DNA of 64,000 nt from Limnohabitans sp. TEGF004 (GTDB taxonomy: Bacteria > Pseudomonadota > Gammaproteobacteria > Burkholderiales > Burkholderiaceae_C): assembly GCF_027924965.1 (NCBI RefSeq), contig NZ_AP027057.1, forward strand, positions 84,920 through 148,919, written 5' to 3'. The translations under genes were made by a program, and so were the position numbers. The notes beneath the pieces were generated by a model, which ran no database searches, was not told where the DNA came from, and worked only from the letters and a program-made list of their open reading frames with translations. Shown here piece after piece: positions 27,597-36,708 of this stretch (position 1 is the stretch's first letter; every line of letters starts with the position of its first letter).

Positions 27597-28802
27597 ATGA
27601 ACTTGACATTCGCATTCTCAGCACGCCAGCCAGTCGGCACAAAAACAGTCTCGGGACTGATTACAGCCGAGTCAGACGTTTTTGCCATGGCCAAGGTCAA
27701 AAAAATGGGATTCATCAATCCGGTTGTCTCACTAGACATCATGCACACGCTGGCAACGGGTTTTGGCTTCTTCAAGCCGGACGACTTTGATCTGCGAGAG
27801 AAGGCCCGGTTTTACGAGACCATTTCTAAACGGATCAAGCTAGGGGGCACTTTTAAAGACGCTCTAGACAGCGCCAAAGAGTACATCGAGGACGGACGTT
27901 TACTGTCGGCGGTTGCGATTGCCTCGGCAGCCCAAGAAAGCGGCCTTCGCCCATGGAAGGCCATGGAAATGGGGGGATTCGCTCATCGTGATGTCATGGT
28001 TGTGAAGGCGCTCGACATGGTGGGCGGACTGGATAAGTCGTTTTGGGATTTGGCTCAAGAAGCCAAGCTCCGTCACCAGACCCAAAACGCTGTGCGCGGC
28101 GCTATGCACATGCCACAGACCATGACCATCATGTTTTATTTTGCGCTACCGCTCTTTTTTGGAGTTCTCGGCCCACAAATGCTGAGCTTCTTCAAAAAGC
28201 TTGGCTCAACCGTCAATATTCCACCTGACATTCAGGCGCTTTACAGCTTTGTTGGCGAAGTCAATGACAACCCGGTAATGTGGTTTTTGGCTTGGATTGC
28301 CATGGGTTTTGGCGCATGGATGTTGTTGAAGTCAACCCTTTGGCAAGAAATCAAATCACACATCAAGTCGTTTCACGACTTGGATTTGAAAAGTGAACAC
28401 GCGCAGATTTGGAGCGTGTATGCCCTGATGTACTCGGCCAACATTGCGCCTCAAGAAATTTGCGCCATTCTTCGCCCCGCTTGCAAACTGGCGGTCACTG
28501 GTGAATCCCTTTACGTCATGAGTCGTCGTCTTGCAGCCGGAGCTGACGAAATCAGCGCATTAGAAGCAGCGCAGTTTCCACGTTTTGTCAATGCAGGCTA
28601 TAGAAGCGCCAAAGATTCAGGTGACTTGCCAGACGGCTTGAAATCGTTCTGCCAAATGCTTCAAGAAGATGTGCAGGTATTAACAGAGAAGGTGCAAGCC
28701 GTTCTCCAAAAAATATCACTCGCCATTGCCGTCGTGTTGATCTTGGCTGTGTTCTACATCACCTATTACCCAATCGCTGGGCCAATGCTTCAGTCCCTTT
28801 AA
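27597..28802 (+). CDS. pilR: PilR/GspF-type inner-membrane platform protein
   Basis: 401 aa, three bases after the ATPase gene, AGAGG upstream. Two GspF-like repeats: FYETISKRIKLGGTFKDAL ... EDGRLLSAVAIASAAQESGL and YALMYSANIAPQEICAILRP ... SGDLPDGLKSFCQMLQEDV, with membrane segments near residues 175-200, 225-245 and at the C-terminus (IAVVLILAVFYITYYPIAGP). It anchors the assembly ATPase and the growing pilus. Confidence 0.9.
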   Translation: MNLTFAFSARQPVGTKTVSGLITAESDVFAMAKVKKMGFINPVVSLDIMHTLATGFGFFKPDDFDLREKARFYETISKRIKLGGTFKDALDSAKEYIEDGRLLSAVAIASAAQESGLRPWKAMEMGGFAHRDVMVVKALDMVGGLDKSFWDLAQEAKLRHQTQNAVRGAMHMPQTMTIMFYFALPLFFGVLGPQMLSFFKKLGSTVNIPPDIQALYSFVGEVNDNPVMWFLAWIAMGFGAWMLLKSTLWQEIKSHIKSFHDLDLKSEHAQIWSVYALMYSANIAPQEICAILRPACKLAVTGESLYVMSRRLAAGADEISALEAAQFPRFVNAGYRSAKDSGDLPDGLKSFCQMLQEDVQVLTEKVQAVLQKISLAIAVVLILAVFYITYYPIAGPMLQSL

Positions 28803-28836
28803 ATCCCAAACCTAACAGTTTACTCAGGAACAACCC

Positions 28837-29517
28837 ATGAAAAACAACTTTCCACGACTTGCCAACAACCCCACATCAAACGAAACAGGGGCTGCCCCTC
28901 TCTCTTTGGAGCGCCGCTTGCAAGCAAATATTGTTGCTCGCAAGCAACGCGGCTTCACGCTTGTTGAATTGATTGTGGTTTTAGCCGTCATCGTGGTCTT
29001 GGCCACGTTTATGGCCTCGAAGTTTTCTGGCGACTCAAGCAAGGCAGTCAAATTATTCTCGGACATGAAAACCTTGAGCGATTCCGCGCAACGTGCGGTG
29101 GTCGACTTGGGCGGCGTTCCGAACCGTCTCTCTGTGTTGTGGAACCGTACGGATGCGACCGCTGGAAATATGTTCAACGGTATCGCCGCGACGAACAACT
29201 GGAGCGGGCCGTATATCGACCGTCAACCAACTGATGCAAACAACGCGATTACAGAGTCCAGCATCGGCGACGCAACAACGATCACGATTGCTCGCGAAGC
29301 AGCAAACGCAGCAACCAACGGTGGCAACTACACATGGGTCTACTACCTGCGTGCCTCCAACGTGCCAAACGCTGTGATCATCGAAGCAATTAAAAAGTGC
29401 GCGAATACAGACGTGGTTGCAAATGCCACCTTCGTCAATGGCCAATGTCGCGCCACGCTTGGTTCCGGTGCAACGGAATTTGGTTCGTTTGACGTCAAAG
29501 TCTCTGATTCACGTTAA
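28837..29517 (+). CDS. pilS: PilS-type major type IVb prepilin
   Basis: 226-aa prepilin with a long leader typical of IVb pilins and cleavage motif KQRG/FTLVELIVVL, the Glu at +5 being present. After the hydrophobic helix comes a globular pilin domain with a C-terminal disulphide pair (KKCAN ... GQCRATLG). AGGAAC precedes the ATG. No prepilin peptidase is encoded in the window, so processing must depend on a host PilD-type enzyme or one outside the window. Confidence 0.92.
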   Translation: MKNNFPRLANNPTSNETGAAPLSLERRLQANIVARKQRGFTLVELIVVLAVIVVLATFMASKFSGDSSKAVKLFSDMKTLSDSAQRAVVDLGGVPNRLSVLWNRTDATAGNMFNGIAATNNWSGPYIDRQPTDANNAITESSIGDATTITIAREAANAATNGGNYTWVYYLRASNVPNAVIIEAIKKCANTDVVANATFVNGQCRATLGSGATEFGSFDVKVSDSR

Positions 29518-29537
29518 TCAGTAGCCGGACTAGCACC

Positions 29538-30449
29538 ATGCAAAGCAACAAGAAATCATCTGCCCATTTCGCCATCGATTGGGAAGGACTACCCAAAGAT
29601 CACCCCGCACACCGTCAACGCGGCGCGGCATTTCTTCTGGTGGTGACGATGCTTCTTGGCGCAATGCTGGTGCTGGCGGGCTCATTTCGTGCTCGCGTTG
29701 TACATCAGGCACAAGTGACTTTTGAGCAAGACCAACGTCAGTACCTTGACACAGTTATCAAAAATTCTCACAACTGGTATCAACGCGTGGCTTTGTCCAT
29801 CGAGCTCACAGGTGACACACCAACAGAAGCCGATTTGCTTCAGCAAATTGCCCCGGAGCGCAAGTTTGGTGTTAGAGCTGCCATCAGCTCTCGACTTGGA
29901 TTGCCATGCTCACCAACGGCAAGCTTTGGGAGCTGCGTGCCATACCGCGTGATTGCCGTTTGGTTGCCGCCAATCAGCTCCGCAGATACCACGACCTTCA
30001 ATCAAGCGAACGGGACCCTCACGCCTGACCCAGCTGTTGCCGCTGCTGGAACAACTCGAATTTTCGATACCAAGCTTTATCAACAAGGCCTGATGGTCCA
30101 GATTAGCGAGCTTCTTAAAACAACTGCTTTCCGATTGCAGAACTTTGCTCGCGCACAACAAAGCGTCATTGGCTCCCCATCATTTGATAACTACTTCAGG
30201 TCCAGCGACTGTGGTCGCGCTATATCTGGCCACTTTCCATGTGTTGATACATATCAACCAATCACAAGCACAACGATTCCATCAATGCTTGGCATGCCCA
30301 ACAGCGACTTTCAGACTCCTTGGGGCGACGTCGTTCAGATTAGCAATCTTTTGGACAGCAATAACTCGTCAATGCCATTCAGCTTGTCAATTAAAGCCTC
30401 ATCACCATGGGGCCAAACGGTCTCGTACCAAGTTCAACAAACCGACTAA
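29538..30449 (+). CDS. Prepilin-like minor pilus protein
   Basis: 303 aa. Residues ~26-50 read HRQRGAAFLLVVTMLLGAML followed by VLAG, a prepilin-type leader (RG/AAFLL) without the usual +5 Glu, as seen in PilX/GspK-type minor subunits. The remainder is a large extracytoplasmic domain with several Cys (LPCSPTASFGSC, SSDCGRAISGHFPC). It lies between the major pilin and the PilT-type ATPase, so it is probably an initiating or tip subunit. Not assigned to a named family. Confidence 0.65.
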   Translation: MQSNKKSSAHFAIDWEGLPKDHPAHRQRGAAFLLVVTMLLGAMLVLAGSFRARVVHQAQVTFEQDQRQYLDTVIKNSHNWYQRVALSIELTGDTPTEADLLQQIAPERKFGVRAAISSRLGLPCSPTASFGSCVPYRVIAVWLPPISSADTTTFNQANGTLTPDPAVAAAGTTRIFDTKLYQQGLMVQISELLKTTAFRLQNFARAQQSVIGSPSFDNYFRSSDCGRAISGHFPCVDTYQPITSTTIPSMLGMPNSDFQTPWGDVVQISNLLDSNNSSMPFSLSIKASSPWGQTVSYQVQQTD

Positions 30450-30466
30450 CCACGCAAAGAATCAAC

Positions 30467-31558
30467 ATGAATGATCAAGAAGACACCCGCAGTTTTTTGG
30501 AAGTTCTCACGGAGTTATTGACTGACGAAGCGATCAGCGACGTTCACTTGCAAATCGACCACCCAATTTGGGTTCGTAGCGGTGGAGAGATGCAGATTGT
30601 GCGGAACTCCTACGTGTCTTCTGTGGATTTAAACAATTGGTTGCAGTCTCGTTACAAAGATGCGTCACCAGTTACCCGGGTGTTAGAACTTGGTGGCCAA
30701 GACGACTTTGCATTAAATTTGGGGAATTTTCGAATTCGTGCCCATGCATGGACGTCTCAAGGTCAGCTCAACGTCGCAGTACGTCGACTCTCAAACGACA
30801 TCCCTCCACTGTCAACTCTGGGATTGCCAGCATCGGTTCAGCGGCTCATAGAAGCCCCCCAAGGGCTGGTTTTGGTCACTGGCCCCACAGGTAGCGGCAA
30901 ATCAACAACCTTGGCCAGCATGATTGATTGGCTCAATGCGAATACGCAAAGCCACATCATCACCCTCGAAGACCCCATCGAATATGTCCATAAAGACCGT
31001 GCTTCACGCATGCGTCAACGCCAAGTTGGTGAAGCTGGAGATTGCGCTGATTTTGCGGCCGGGGTGATTGGAGCAATGCGAGAAGACCCCGACGTTATTT
31101 TGATTGGTGAAATGCGCGACGTCGAAACAGTTGAGGCGGCATTGAACGCAGCTCAAACCGGACACTTGGTGTTAGCAACGCTCCACACAAATTCAGCAAC
31201 AGAAACGATCAATCGAATTTTGGCGTTCTTCACCGAAAGTGACCGTGAACTGGCTCGGTCTGTCCTTGCCTCCGTTTTGCGGGGGGTTGTATCTCAGCGG
31301 TTAGTGAGAACCAAAGAAGGCAAGCGAGTCTTGGCACTTGAAATACTCATGGCCACGCAAGCAATTCGCGTCCACATCACAGGCGGACGAAATAATTTAC
31401 TCACTCAAGAGATGAGTAGCGGCGCGATTGATGGTCAGCTCACCCTCAATCAAAGCCTGATAAAGCTGTTAAACGAAAAAATTGTCGACCAAGAAACTGC
31501 GCTCATGGCATCCAATGACCGTCCAGCCCTTGAACGCCTTTTGGGAGTTGCCGCATGA
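30467..31558 (+). CDS. pilT: PilT-type retraction ATPase
   Basis: 363 aa from the ATG at 30467. Seen: PAS-like N-terminal part (EAISDVHLQIDHPIWVRSGG), Walker A GPTGSGKST at about residues 139-147, TLEDPIEYVH, Walker B region VILIGEMRDVETVEAAL, and GHLVLATLHTNSATETINRI, the exact PilT family pattern, then VLRGVVSQRLVRT. It would depolymerise the pilus. This is unlike IncI1, where the gene called pilT encodes a transglycosylase. It overlaps the next gene by ATGA. Confidence 0.92.
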   Translation: MNDQEDTRSFLEVLTELLTDEAISDVHLQIDHPIWVRSGGEMQIVRNSYVSSVDLNNWLQSRYKDASPVTRVLELGGQDDFALNLGNFRIRAHAWTSQGQLNVAVRRLSNDIPPLSTLGLPASVQRLIEAPQGLVLVTGPTGSGKSTTLASMIDWLNANTQSHIITLEDPIEYVHKDRASRMRQRQVGEAGDCADFAAGVIGAMREDPDVILIGEMRDVETVEAALNAAQTGHLVLATLHTNSATETINRILAFFTESDRELARSVLASVLRGVVSQRLVRTKEGKRVLALEILMATQAIRVHITGGRNNLLTQEMSSGAIDGQLTLNQSLIKLLNEKIVDQETALMASNDRPALERLLGVAA

Positions 31559-32559
31559 CAACGAAGCGCGAAGAAATCTCAAAACACGCTTCACGCATGA
31601 AAAAACAGCGGGGATTTACCTTGCTGGAGATGATGTTTGCCATGGGCTTGGCCAGCATCATGATTGTCTTGATTTCGAACGCTACTGGCCCCGGCATTAC
31701 TTTCTTCTCTCGCGTAGAGACAGACAGTCGCCTCAAAGACCTGCGAATGGCGCTCACGGCCGCATATAACGACAACGCAACCACGGTTGATGCCGTGTCA
31801 TCGGCTGTCTTTACAACACCCGCTGGAACGCTTGCTCAACTAACACCAACAGTCAATAACTTATGTGTCGGCGGTCCAACTACGTTTACCGCCATCGGCC
31901 GCTACCTAGCGACAAGTGCATCAGACATTTGGCATGACGGATTTGGGCGCAGCTTCTGCGTCTACATCACTCCAATGCAAAGCATCACCGTCAATTCAAT
32001 CACATTCAACTATCACTCTGTGGCCGTCGTTTCAGCTGGAGTAGATGGAGCGATTGATGCAACCACCTCACTTTCGTCTGTTGGCGTTTTGACACTTGGT
32101 GGTGATGACAAGGGAATTTTGATTGATGGCCGAGCCCTGATGCAAGACAAGGTCTCACAGTCGCTCGCGGTCGTGAATCGTTCAGCCGACGCGTATCAAA
32201 CTTACTTCAACACTCGCTACTTAGCAAATACCACCCGTGACATTTCAATTGATTATTTTGCGAAGTCGGATCGTGGCGGCAATGCATCGAGCAGTTGGGA
32301 TGTAAACGGCTCAATGCCTAACAGCGGCGGCGCTGCTGTAAGCATGGCCGCAATCGGCGCACACACCGTGCTTGGTTTAACTGCCTCAGATGTAACCGAC
32401 GCATTTGGACAAATCTTATTGATTGACAACAGTTCTGACGCAGTTCGCAATCCGCAGAACTCAACTGCCGCACTTCAAACACCTGGCTACACAGCTCGAA
32501 TTTCCACCGCCCTGCCGGGTGGCCAAACGCTTTCTCGCACCGTTGTCGGCGCGTATTAA
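31555..32559 (+). CDS. Prepilin-like protein with class III leader
   Basis: 334 aa with cleavage motif KKQRG/FTLLEMMFAMGL at residues ~17-32, including Glu+5, followed by a hydrophobic helix and an extracytoplasmic domain of about 290 residues. Larger than a usual major pilin and placed where PilV stands in IncI loci, so a minor tip pilin is likely. There is no shufflon or Rci recombinase. The start overlaps the pilT stop. Confidence 0.8.
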   Translation: MTTKREEISKHASRMKKQRGFTLLEMMFAMGLASIMIVLISNATGPGITFFSRVETDSRLKDLRMALTAAYNDNATTVDAVSSAVFTTPAGTLAQLTPTVNNLCVGGPTTFTAIGRYLATSASDIWHDGFGRSFCVYITPMQSITVNSITFNYHSVAVVSAGVDGAIDATTSLSSVGVLTLGGDDKGILIDGRALMQDKVSQSLAVVNRSADAYQTYFNTRYLANTTRDISIDYFAKSDRGGNASSSWDVNGSMPNSGGAAVSMAAIGAHTVLGLTASDVTDAFGQILLIDNSSDAVRNPQNSTAALQTPGYTARISTALPGGQTLSRTVVGAY

Positions 32560-32579
32560 TTATCACCAAAGGAGTTTCC

Positions 32580-33464
32580 ATGAAAAACCGCAAACCTAAA
32601 TTGACCACAATCGCAGCCCTAACCGCTTTGCTCGTTGCAGTTTTTGCACCGCTGTCAGCGAGTGCTCAGCTGGCAACGAAACCCTCAGAAACTTCGAGCG
32701 CTGGGGCAGGGCGAGGCTTTTTGAATCCTTCACGCGATACAGCGCCCACCCAAACTGAAGAAAAAGCACCCGTTGCAGCAGCCACACAAGCACCGGAAAA
32801 GTCCCCCAACTTGCCAGTCGTTGCACAGCCACCAAAACTTCCCACGGTCGCAGCAATTCCAAGCTCTAAAACCCCCATCGACACTGATTCGGCAATCAAC
32901 CCATTGACAGGGAAATCATTTTCTGAGGAACGTCTGACGCGTTTGCTCAATGCCAACAAACTGGTGACAGATATTGCACGCCAGCAAGTTGCACAGGCTC
33001 AGCTCCAAACAGAACTGGAATTGACTGGCGACCGTCGCCAAGCCGAAGCCGCAAAGATTCGAAGCGAAGTTATCAACGTAATTCCAAAGTCACAAGTTTC
33101 CGTAAAAGACTCTCTCAAGGCGGGTGAAGAGTTCATTGCTGGCCCCGGCAAACGTATGGCAGGGAGTGACATGCCACGCGTTTTACCTAAAGGTGCGATG
33201 CCATTTTCTTTGGCGACGCTTGGCACGCCACAAGGCACCAGCGGCAGCATTCGAATCGGCAATGAATCAATTCCAGCTCAAAGCAACTACGCAGGCAATG
33301 AAGCTCGTGTGACCTACGTCGACGCGCAAGTTGCAGGCGCTCGCAACAGTGGTGGCACGGCCGGATTCCCCGCACTTCCTACGTTGTCCCCCAGCCCCAC
33401 AGGTATGAGCACCAATTCAGGCTCATTCCCGTCAGGCTTCATTCCTAGCCCAATGCAACGTTAA
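32580..33464 (+). CDS. Exported proline-rich protein, PilP-like central region
   Basis: 294 aa with GGAG before the ATG and a signal peptide (ALTALLVAVFAPLSASA, cut near residue 29). The N-terminal half is Pro/Ala-rich and disordered. Residues ~100-160 (ERLTRLLNANKLVTDIARQQ, then AQAQLQTELELTGD) resemble the helical segment of PilP-family proteins of IncI-type pili. The C-terminal third is rich in Gly/Ser/Pro with little predicted order. Likely periplasmic. The PilP link is tentative. Confidence 0.6.
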   Translation: MKNRKPKLTTIAALTALLVAVFAPLSASAQLATKPSETSSAGAGRGFLNPSRDTAPTQTEEKAPVAAATQAPEKSPNLPVVAQPPKLPTVAAIPSSKTPIDTDSAINPLTGKSFSEERLTRLLNANKLVTDIARQQVAQAQLQTELELTGDRRQAEAAKIRSEVINVIPKSQVSVKDSLKAGEEFIAGPGKRMAGSDMPRVLPKGAMPFSLATLGTPQGTSGSIRIGNESIPAQSNYAGNEARVTYVDAQVAGARNSGGTAGFPALPTLSPSPTGMSTNSGSFPSGFIPSPMQR

Positions 33465-33496
33465 TGCGGCAAATAACCTGAATAGACGAGGCCTCG

Positions 33497-35014
33497 ATGT
33501 CAAGTAATGTTTTTATTAAACACGCCAAACGTGCTGCGCAAGTTTCTGGACTAGCGCTGTTAATCGGTCATAGCGCCACGCACGCTGCGGGGCCTACGTC
33601 CGCTATTGGGAAAAAAAACCGGACAGCGGCTTCTGTGATTGAAACGATTCCACTGAATGCAACCAATGCCACGTTTACGCTTTTTAGTGGCGCCGTCGGC
33701 TACAGCGGGCGCGGGTTACAAATTCAGCCAGATAACAACACTTATGGGGCGACATCCATAGCTAGCGTCCCAATCATGCCTTATTCAAACGGAACCAAAA
33801 CCAAGGATGAAATTGTTACCCAAGCCACCAATTTCTTGTTGCCGTTTGCAACTGATGTAGGCGATTCGTTGAAAGCATGGATAGCCACCAACAACTACAA
33901 AGCAGGCTCATTTGTCTACGAGCAGGAGCTTATTCCAAGCGGCGTTAATCGAGTAATGAAACTGGTTTGGCAACTTTCCGTGGCAGATGGCGGCCGCATC
34001 ATGTATGGCGCTCCGCGAGTTATCGACGGAGATCCAACGTATGTCTACATTACCTACACCCCGAAGGCAGTAGCAGCTGGCCTTCCATCTAATTGGGCAT
34101 TTGCAGACGCCGGAATTTTGAAATGGCAGTTACGCAAGCGTGATGGGACACCGCAAACTGACTGGACAAACATCAACACAAACGGTGCTTACGATGAACC
34201 AACGGCTGACGGCTCGGACCCAAACTTTGGCGCTAATTGTTTAGCAGATAAGCGGCTTAGTCCAACTTGTCCAACAGGCCATACCGATGCACACACGCTC
34301 ATATCCGCGACGAGTAGTAATGGAGCGATCATTGACTACACCCGCAAATTACAACCTCAGTACACAGCCGCGTCAGATGGATCTCAACAACCAAACATGG
34401 CCATCTCTTTCGATACGCGAGCGCTTCACCATAACAACAGCTGCACCAATGGAACAATTCGTACAGCTGGTCGTTACGGACTAACTCTGACAAATACTTT
34501 TGACAGGTTTGTTTTTGACGACACGCTAACTCCGCCAAACATTGTCAAGAGAACCACCACAAATTCGTTCTCGCCTACACAAGGCTTTGACTACACGCAG
34601 ACAACAGCACTTTCAATAAGCCAAATTCAGCCGCTGGTCATTAATCCGTTTGACCCCACAGGTCCCTTGGTATCAACATCTGTCGTACCTGGTGTTCAAT
34701 ACACCGCGCCTATATATGAAGATGGTGATACAGGGGAAAAAAGAGAATTCATAAACTACAACGGTGAATACCGTGTCTGCACATCTTCAGACCCTTGGAT
34801 TCCGAATTTATATGCACACGGAGTTGGGTTTATTCATTGGGGCAGGACGTCTACGGTGCAGCAATGCGGCAGCCACTTTTGGTGGGGAACAGATTACTCT
34901 TTTGGTATCGACAGAGCGACAGGCCAAGGCTGGACAGTTCATTGGTACTACGGAAAACAAACACTTCAAACACCCGTCACCGTCCAAAGAGAAACGCTTC
35001 CTTGTCCGCAATAA
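33497..35014 (+). CDS. Large exported protein, unrecognised (possible pilus adhesin)
   Basis: 505 aa with GAGG upstream of the ATG and an N-terminal signal peptide (AAQVSGLALLIGHSATHAAG, cut near residue 31). The mature part is beta-rich in composition (many T, N, Y, G) with scattered Cys (NCLADKRLSPTCPTGH, NSCTNG, VQQCGSHFWWG) that could form disulphides. No membrane anchor, no repeats, no catalytic motif I can name. Penultimate gene of the pilus operon, ten bases before another exported protein. A surface or tip adhesin role is inference from position only. Confidence 0.6.
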   Translation: MSSNVFIKHAKRAAQVSGLALLIGHSATHAAGPTSAIGKKNRTAASVIETIPLNATNATFTLFSGAVGYSGRGLQIQPDNNTYGATSIASVPIMPYSNGTKTKDEIVTQATNFLLPFATDVGDSLKAWIATNNYKAGSFVYEQELIPSGVNRVMKLVWQLSVADGGRIMYGAPRVIDGDPTYVYITYTPKAVAAGLPSNWAFADAGILKWQLRKRDGTPQTDWTNINTNGAYDEPTADGSDPNFGANCLADKRLSPTCPTGHTDAHTLISATSSNGAIIDYTRKLQPQYTAASDGSQQPNMAISFDTRALHHNNSCTNGTIRTAGRYGLTLTNTFDRFVFDDTLTPPNIVKRTTTNSFSPTQGFDYTQTTALSISQIQPLVINPFDPTGPLVSTSVVPGVQYTAPIYEDGDTGEKREFINYNGEYRVCTSSDPWIPNLYAHGVGFIHWGRTSTVQQCGSHFWWGTDYSFGIDRATGQGWTVHWYYGKQTLQTPVTVQRETLPCPQ

Positions 35015-35023
35015 AGGTAACTT

Positions 35024-36676
35024 ATGAATAAAGAACTGAAACGATTCATAGCTTCTGCAATGTCAGTTGTGATGCTCACAACCAGCCTCATCATTCCAAC
35101 GGGACAGGCCTTTGCACGAGCTGACCCTTCGGTATATCAGTCCAGTGCCACCATTGGTCAATTTAAGCCAGATAGCACCTGCATTGCTCAAGGTGGCACG
35201 GCAGGGTGCGGGTATTACGAACGATTTGGCGACTTGGAAGGCGCTGGCCTGACTCGCGTAACCGTGCCCCGTGACAACTGGCGATTGATCGCTCAAATCT
35301 CAGGTACTGGACGAACTGATAGTGGCAATTTCATGATCCAAGGTGAGGGCTGGATCACTTACGGTGTTGAGGGGGTAGGGCGACTTGGCCTAGAACCTAA
35401 CCAAGTGGCCATGATCTTGAATCGCGACGAGAACGGCAACCCACCTTGGGTCGTGGCGCGGTATTTTCCAGAGCAAGCGAAGCTCAAGATTGACGTTTTC
35501 AAAATCACCCGCGACGCGGCAGGAAGGCAGCAAGTGTGGGTGTCTAACTTCACGCCTCACCATGGTGAGCATTGGCGTGCTTCTCGTCGCTATATCACAG
35601 AAGCGGAACGCACCAACGTGGTCAAAGCAGGCTACAACCCGTTTGAAAAATTTAGGGGCTACGACAGCGACCCGATGTTTCATAACATTTCGTGGGGTGC
35701 GGCCCAAGTCGCCCTTAGTCATGCGATGCAGTACCACGATTCTGTTTTTGCCTTGTACTCAGAAACAAAGAATAGATTTACCCAAACCACCAGCACGAGC
35801 GGAAACTTTCTGCGAAAAACAGTTACGACGTACACGACTGGCTATGCGACACCACAGTTCTATTTGGCGATGCCTTTGAATATGAGCCCTGCGCGCAACA
35901 ACATCAACCCCGCAGCATTTGGATTGATTTGTGTGACTGGTGCCACTACTTGCGATGACGAGGCCCACGTAGTTGCCGCAATGATTGCCCTAGAGCCTCT
36001 TGATGGTGGAAACATCCCAAAAATTGAACAACAGCTTTACTACAACGTGTCCAGCTCAAGCAGCTGGACAACTCTTGCTTTTGCGCTGGTTACGGCAGCG
36101 CTCACATACGGGGCCGTTGGAATGTATGCAGCAGCTACCGCACCAGGTGCTGCAGGAGCCACAGCGGGCTCACTTGCGGTTGATGCTGCGGCCGCTGACA
36201 TTGCGGTAGGTCAAACAGCTATCAATAGCGGACTCATATATGCAGGTGGTACTCAGATAACGCAAGGCGGCTCTCTAGTATCTCCGCAACAGGGGTGGAT
36301 GGGTAATGTTGGTTGGGCCCCTTCAGGCGTTGGGAACGGCTCGTCCACCGGCGCCTCATGTAACAACCAGCACTGTGCGGGTTTGTATGCAGCAATCCAG
36401 CAACGCCACGTAAACACCGATGTTTTGGATGCGTCTAGCAGTGGGAATTTGCAAGCTACGAATCAAATGATCCAAGGCAACTGCGACCCTACGTGGACGA
36501 CGGCAGCGTGCCGCGCAGCAGGTCTAAATCCGGGAGCAGCACTGCATCGACCAGACAGCTACATTGAGGCCAAAACCGTCTATGCAATGAAAATGCGCGA
36601 GCGTGATTGTAAAACTCAAGGTCTTACAGGCAAGGAGTTAAGGCAATGCATTGCACCTCCAATCCGCCAACCATGA
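35024..36676 (+). CDS. Large exported protein with internal membrane segment, unrecognised
   Basis: 550 aa, AAGG before the ATG, signal peptide (AMSVVMLTTSLIIPTGQAFA, cut near residue 31). Residues ~35-340 form an exported domain (TVPRDNWRLIAQISGTGR; FMIQGEGWITYGVEGVGRLG). A hydrophobic Ala-rich stretch (LAFALVTAALTYGAVGMYAA, residues ~347-375) could be a membrane anchor. The C-terminal part has Cys pairs (CNNQHCAG; CDPTWTTAACRAAG; MRERDCK ... RQCIAPP). Last gene of the 30-kb operon, immediately before a terminator. No known family recognised; expected to work with the preceding protein at the cell surface. Confidence 0.6.
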   Translation: MNKELKRFIASAMSVVMLTTSLIIPTGQAFARADPSVYQSSATIGQFKPDSTCIAQGGTAGCGYYERFGDLEGAGLTRVTVPRDNWRLIAQISGTGRTDSGNFMIQGEGWITYGVEGVGRLGLEPNQVAMILNRDENGNPPWVVARYFPEQAKLKIDVFKITRDAAGRQQVWVSNFTPHHGEHWRASRRYITEAERTNVVKAGYNPFEKFRGYDSDPMFHNISWGAAQVALSHAMQYHDSVFALYSETKNRFTQTTSTSGNFLRKTVTTYTTGYATPQFYLAMPLNMSPARNNINPAAFGLICVTGATTCDDEAHVVAAMIALEPLDGGNIPKIEQQLYYNVSSSSSWTTLAFALVTAALTYGAVGMYAAATAPGAAGATAGSLAVDAAAADIAVGQTAINSGLIYAGGTQITQGGSLVSPQQGWMGNVGWAPSGVGNGSSTGASCNNQHCAGLYAAIQQRHVNTDVLDASSSGNLQATNQMIQGNCDPTWTTAACRAAGLNPGAALHRPDSYIEAKTVYAMKMRERDCKTQGLTGKELRQCIAPPIRQP

Positions 36677-36678
36677 GA

Positions 36679-36704
36679 AAAGCCCGCTTGTGCGGGCTTT
36701 CAAA
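36679..36704. terminator. Strong terminator between convergent operons
   Basis: AAAGCCCGC (36679-36687) and GCGGGCTTT (36692-36700) pair perfectly with a TTGT loop. It sits three bases after the stop of the rightward transfer/pilus operon and nine bases before the end of the leftward operon. The A-run on one side and T-run on the other make it usable from both directions. Confidence 0.85.
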
Positions 36705-36708
36705 TCAA

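Noticed and set aside
28837..36676. Shufflon / Rci recombinase at the pilus tip gene
   Set aside because: No repeated inverted segments and no recombinase gene after the prepilin-like gene.
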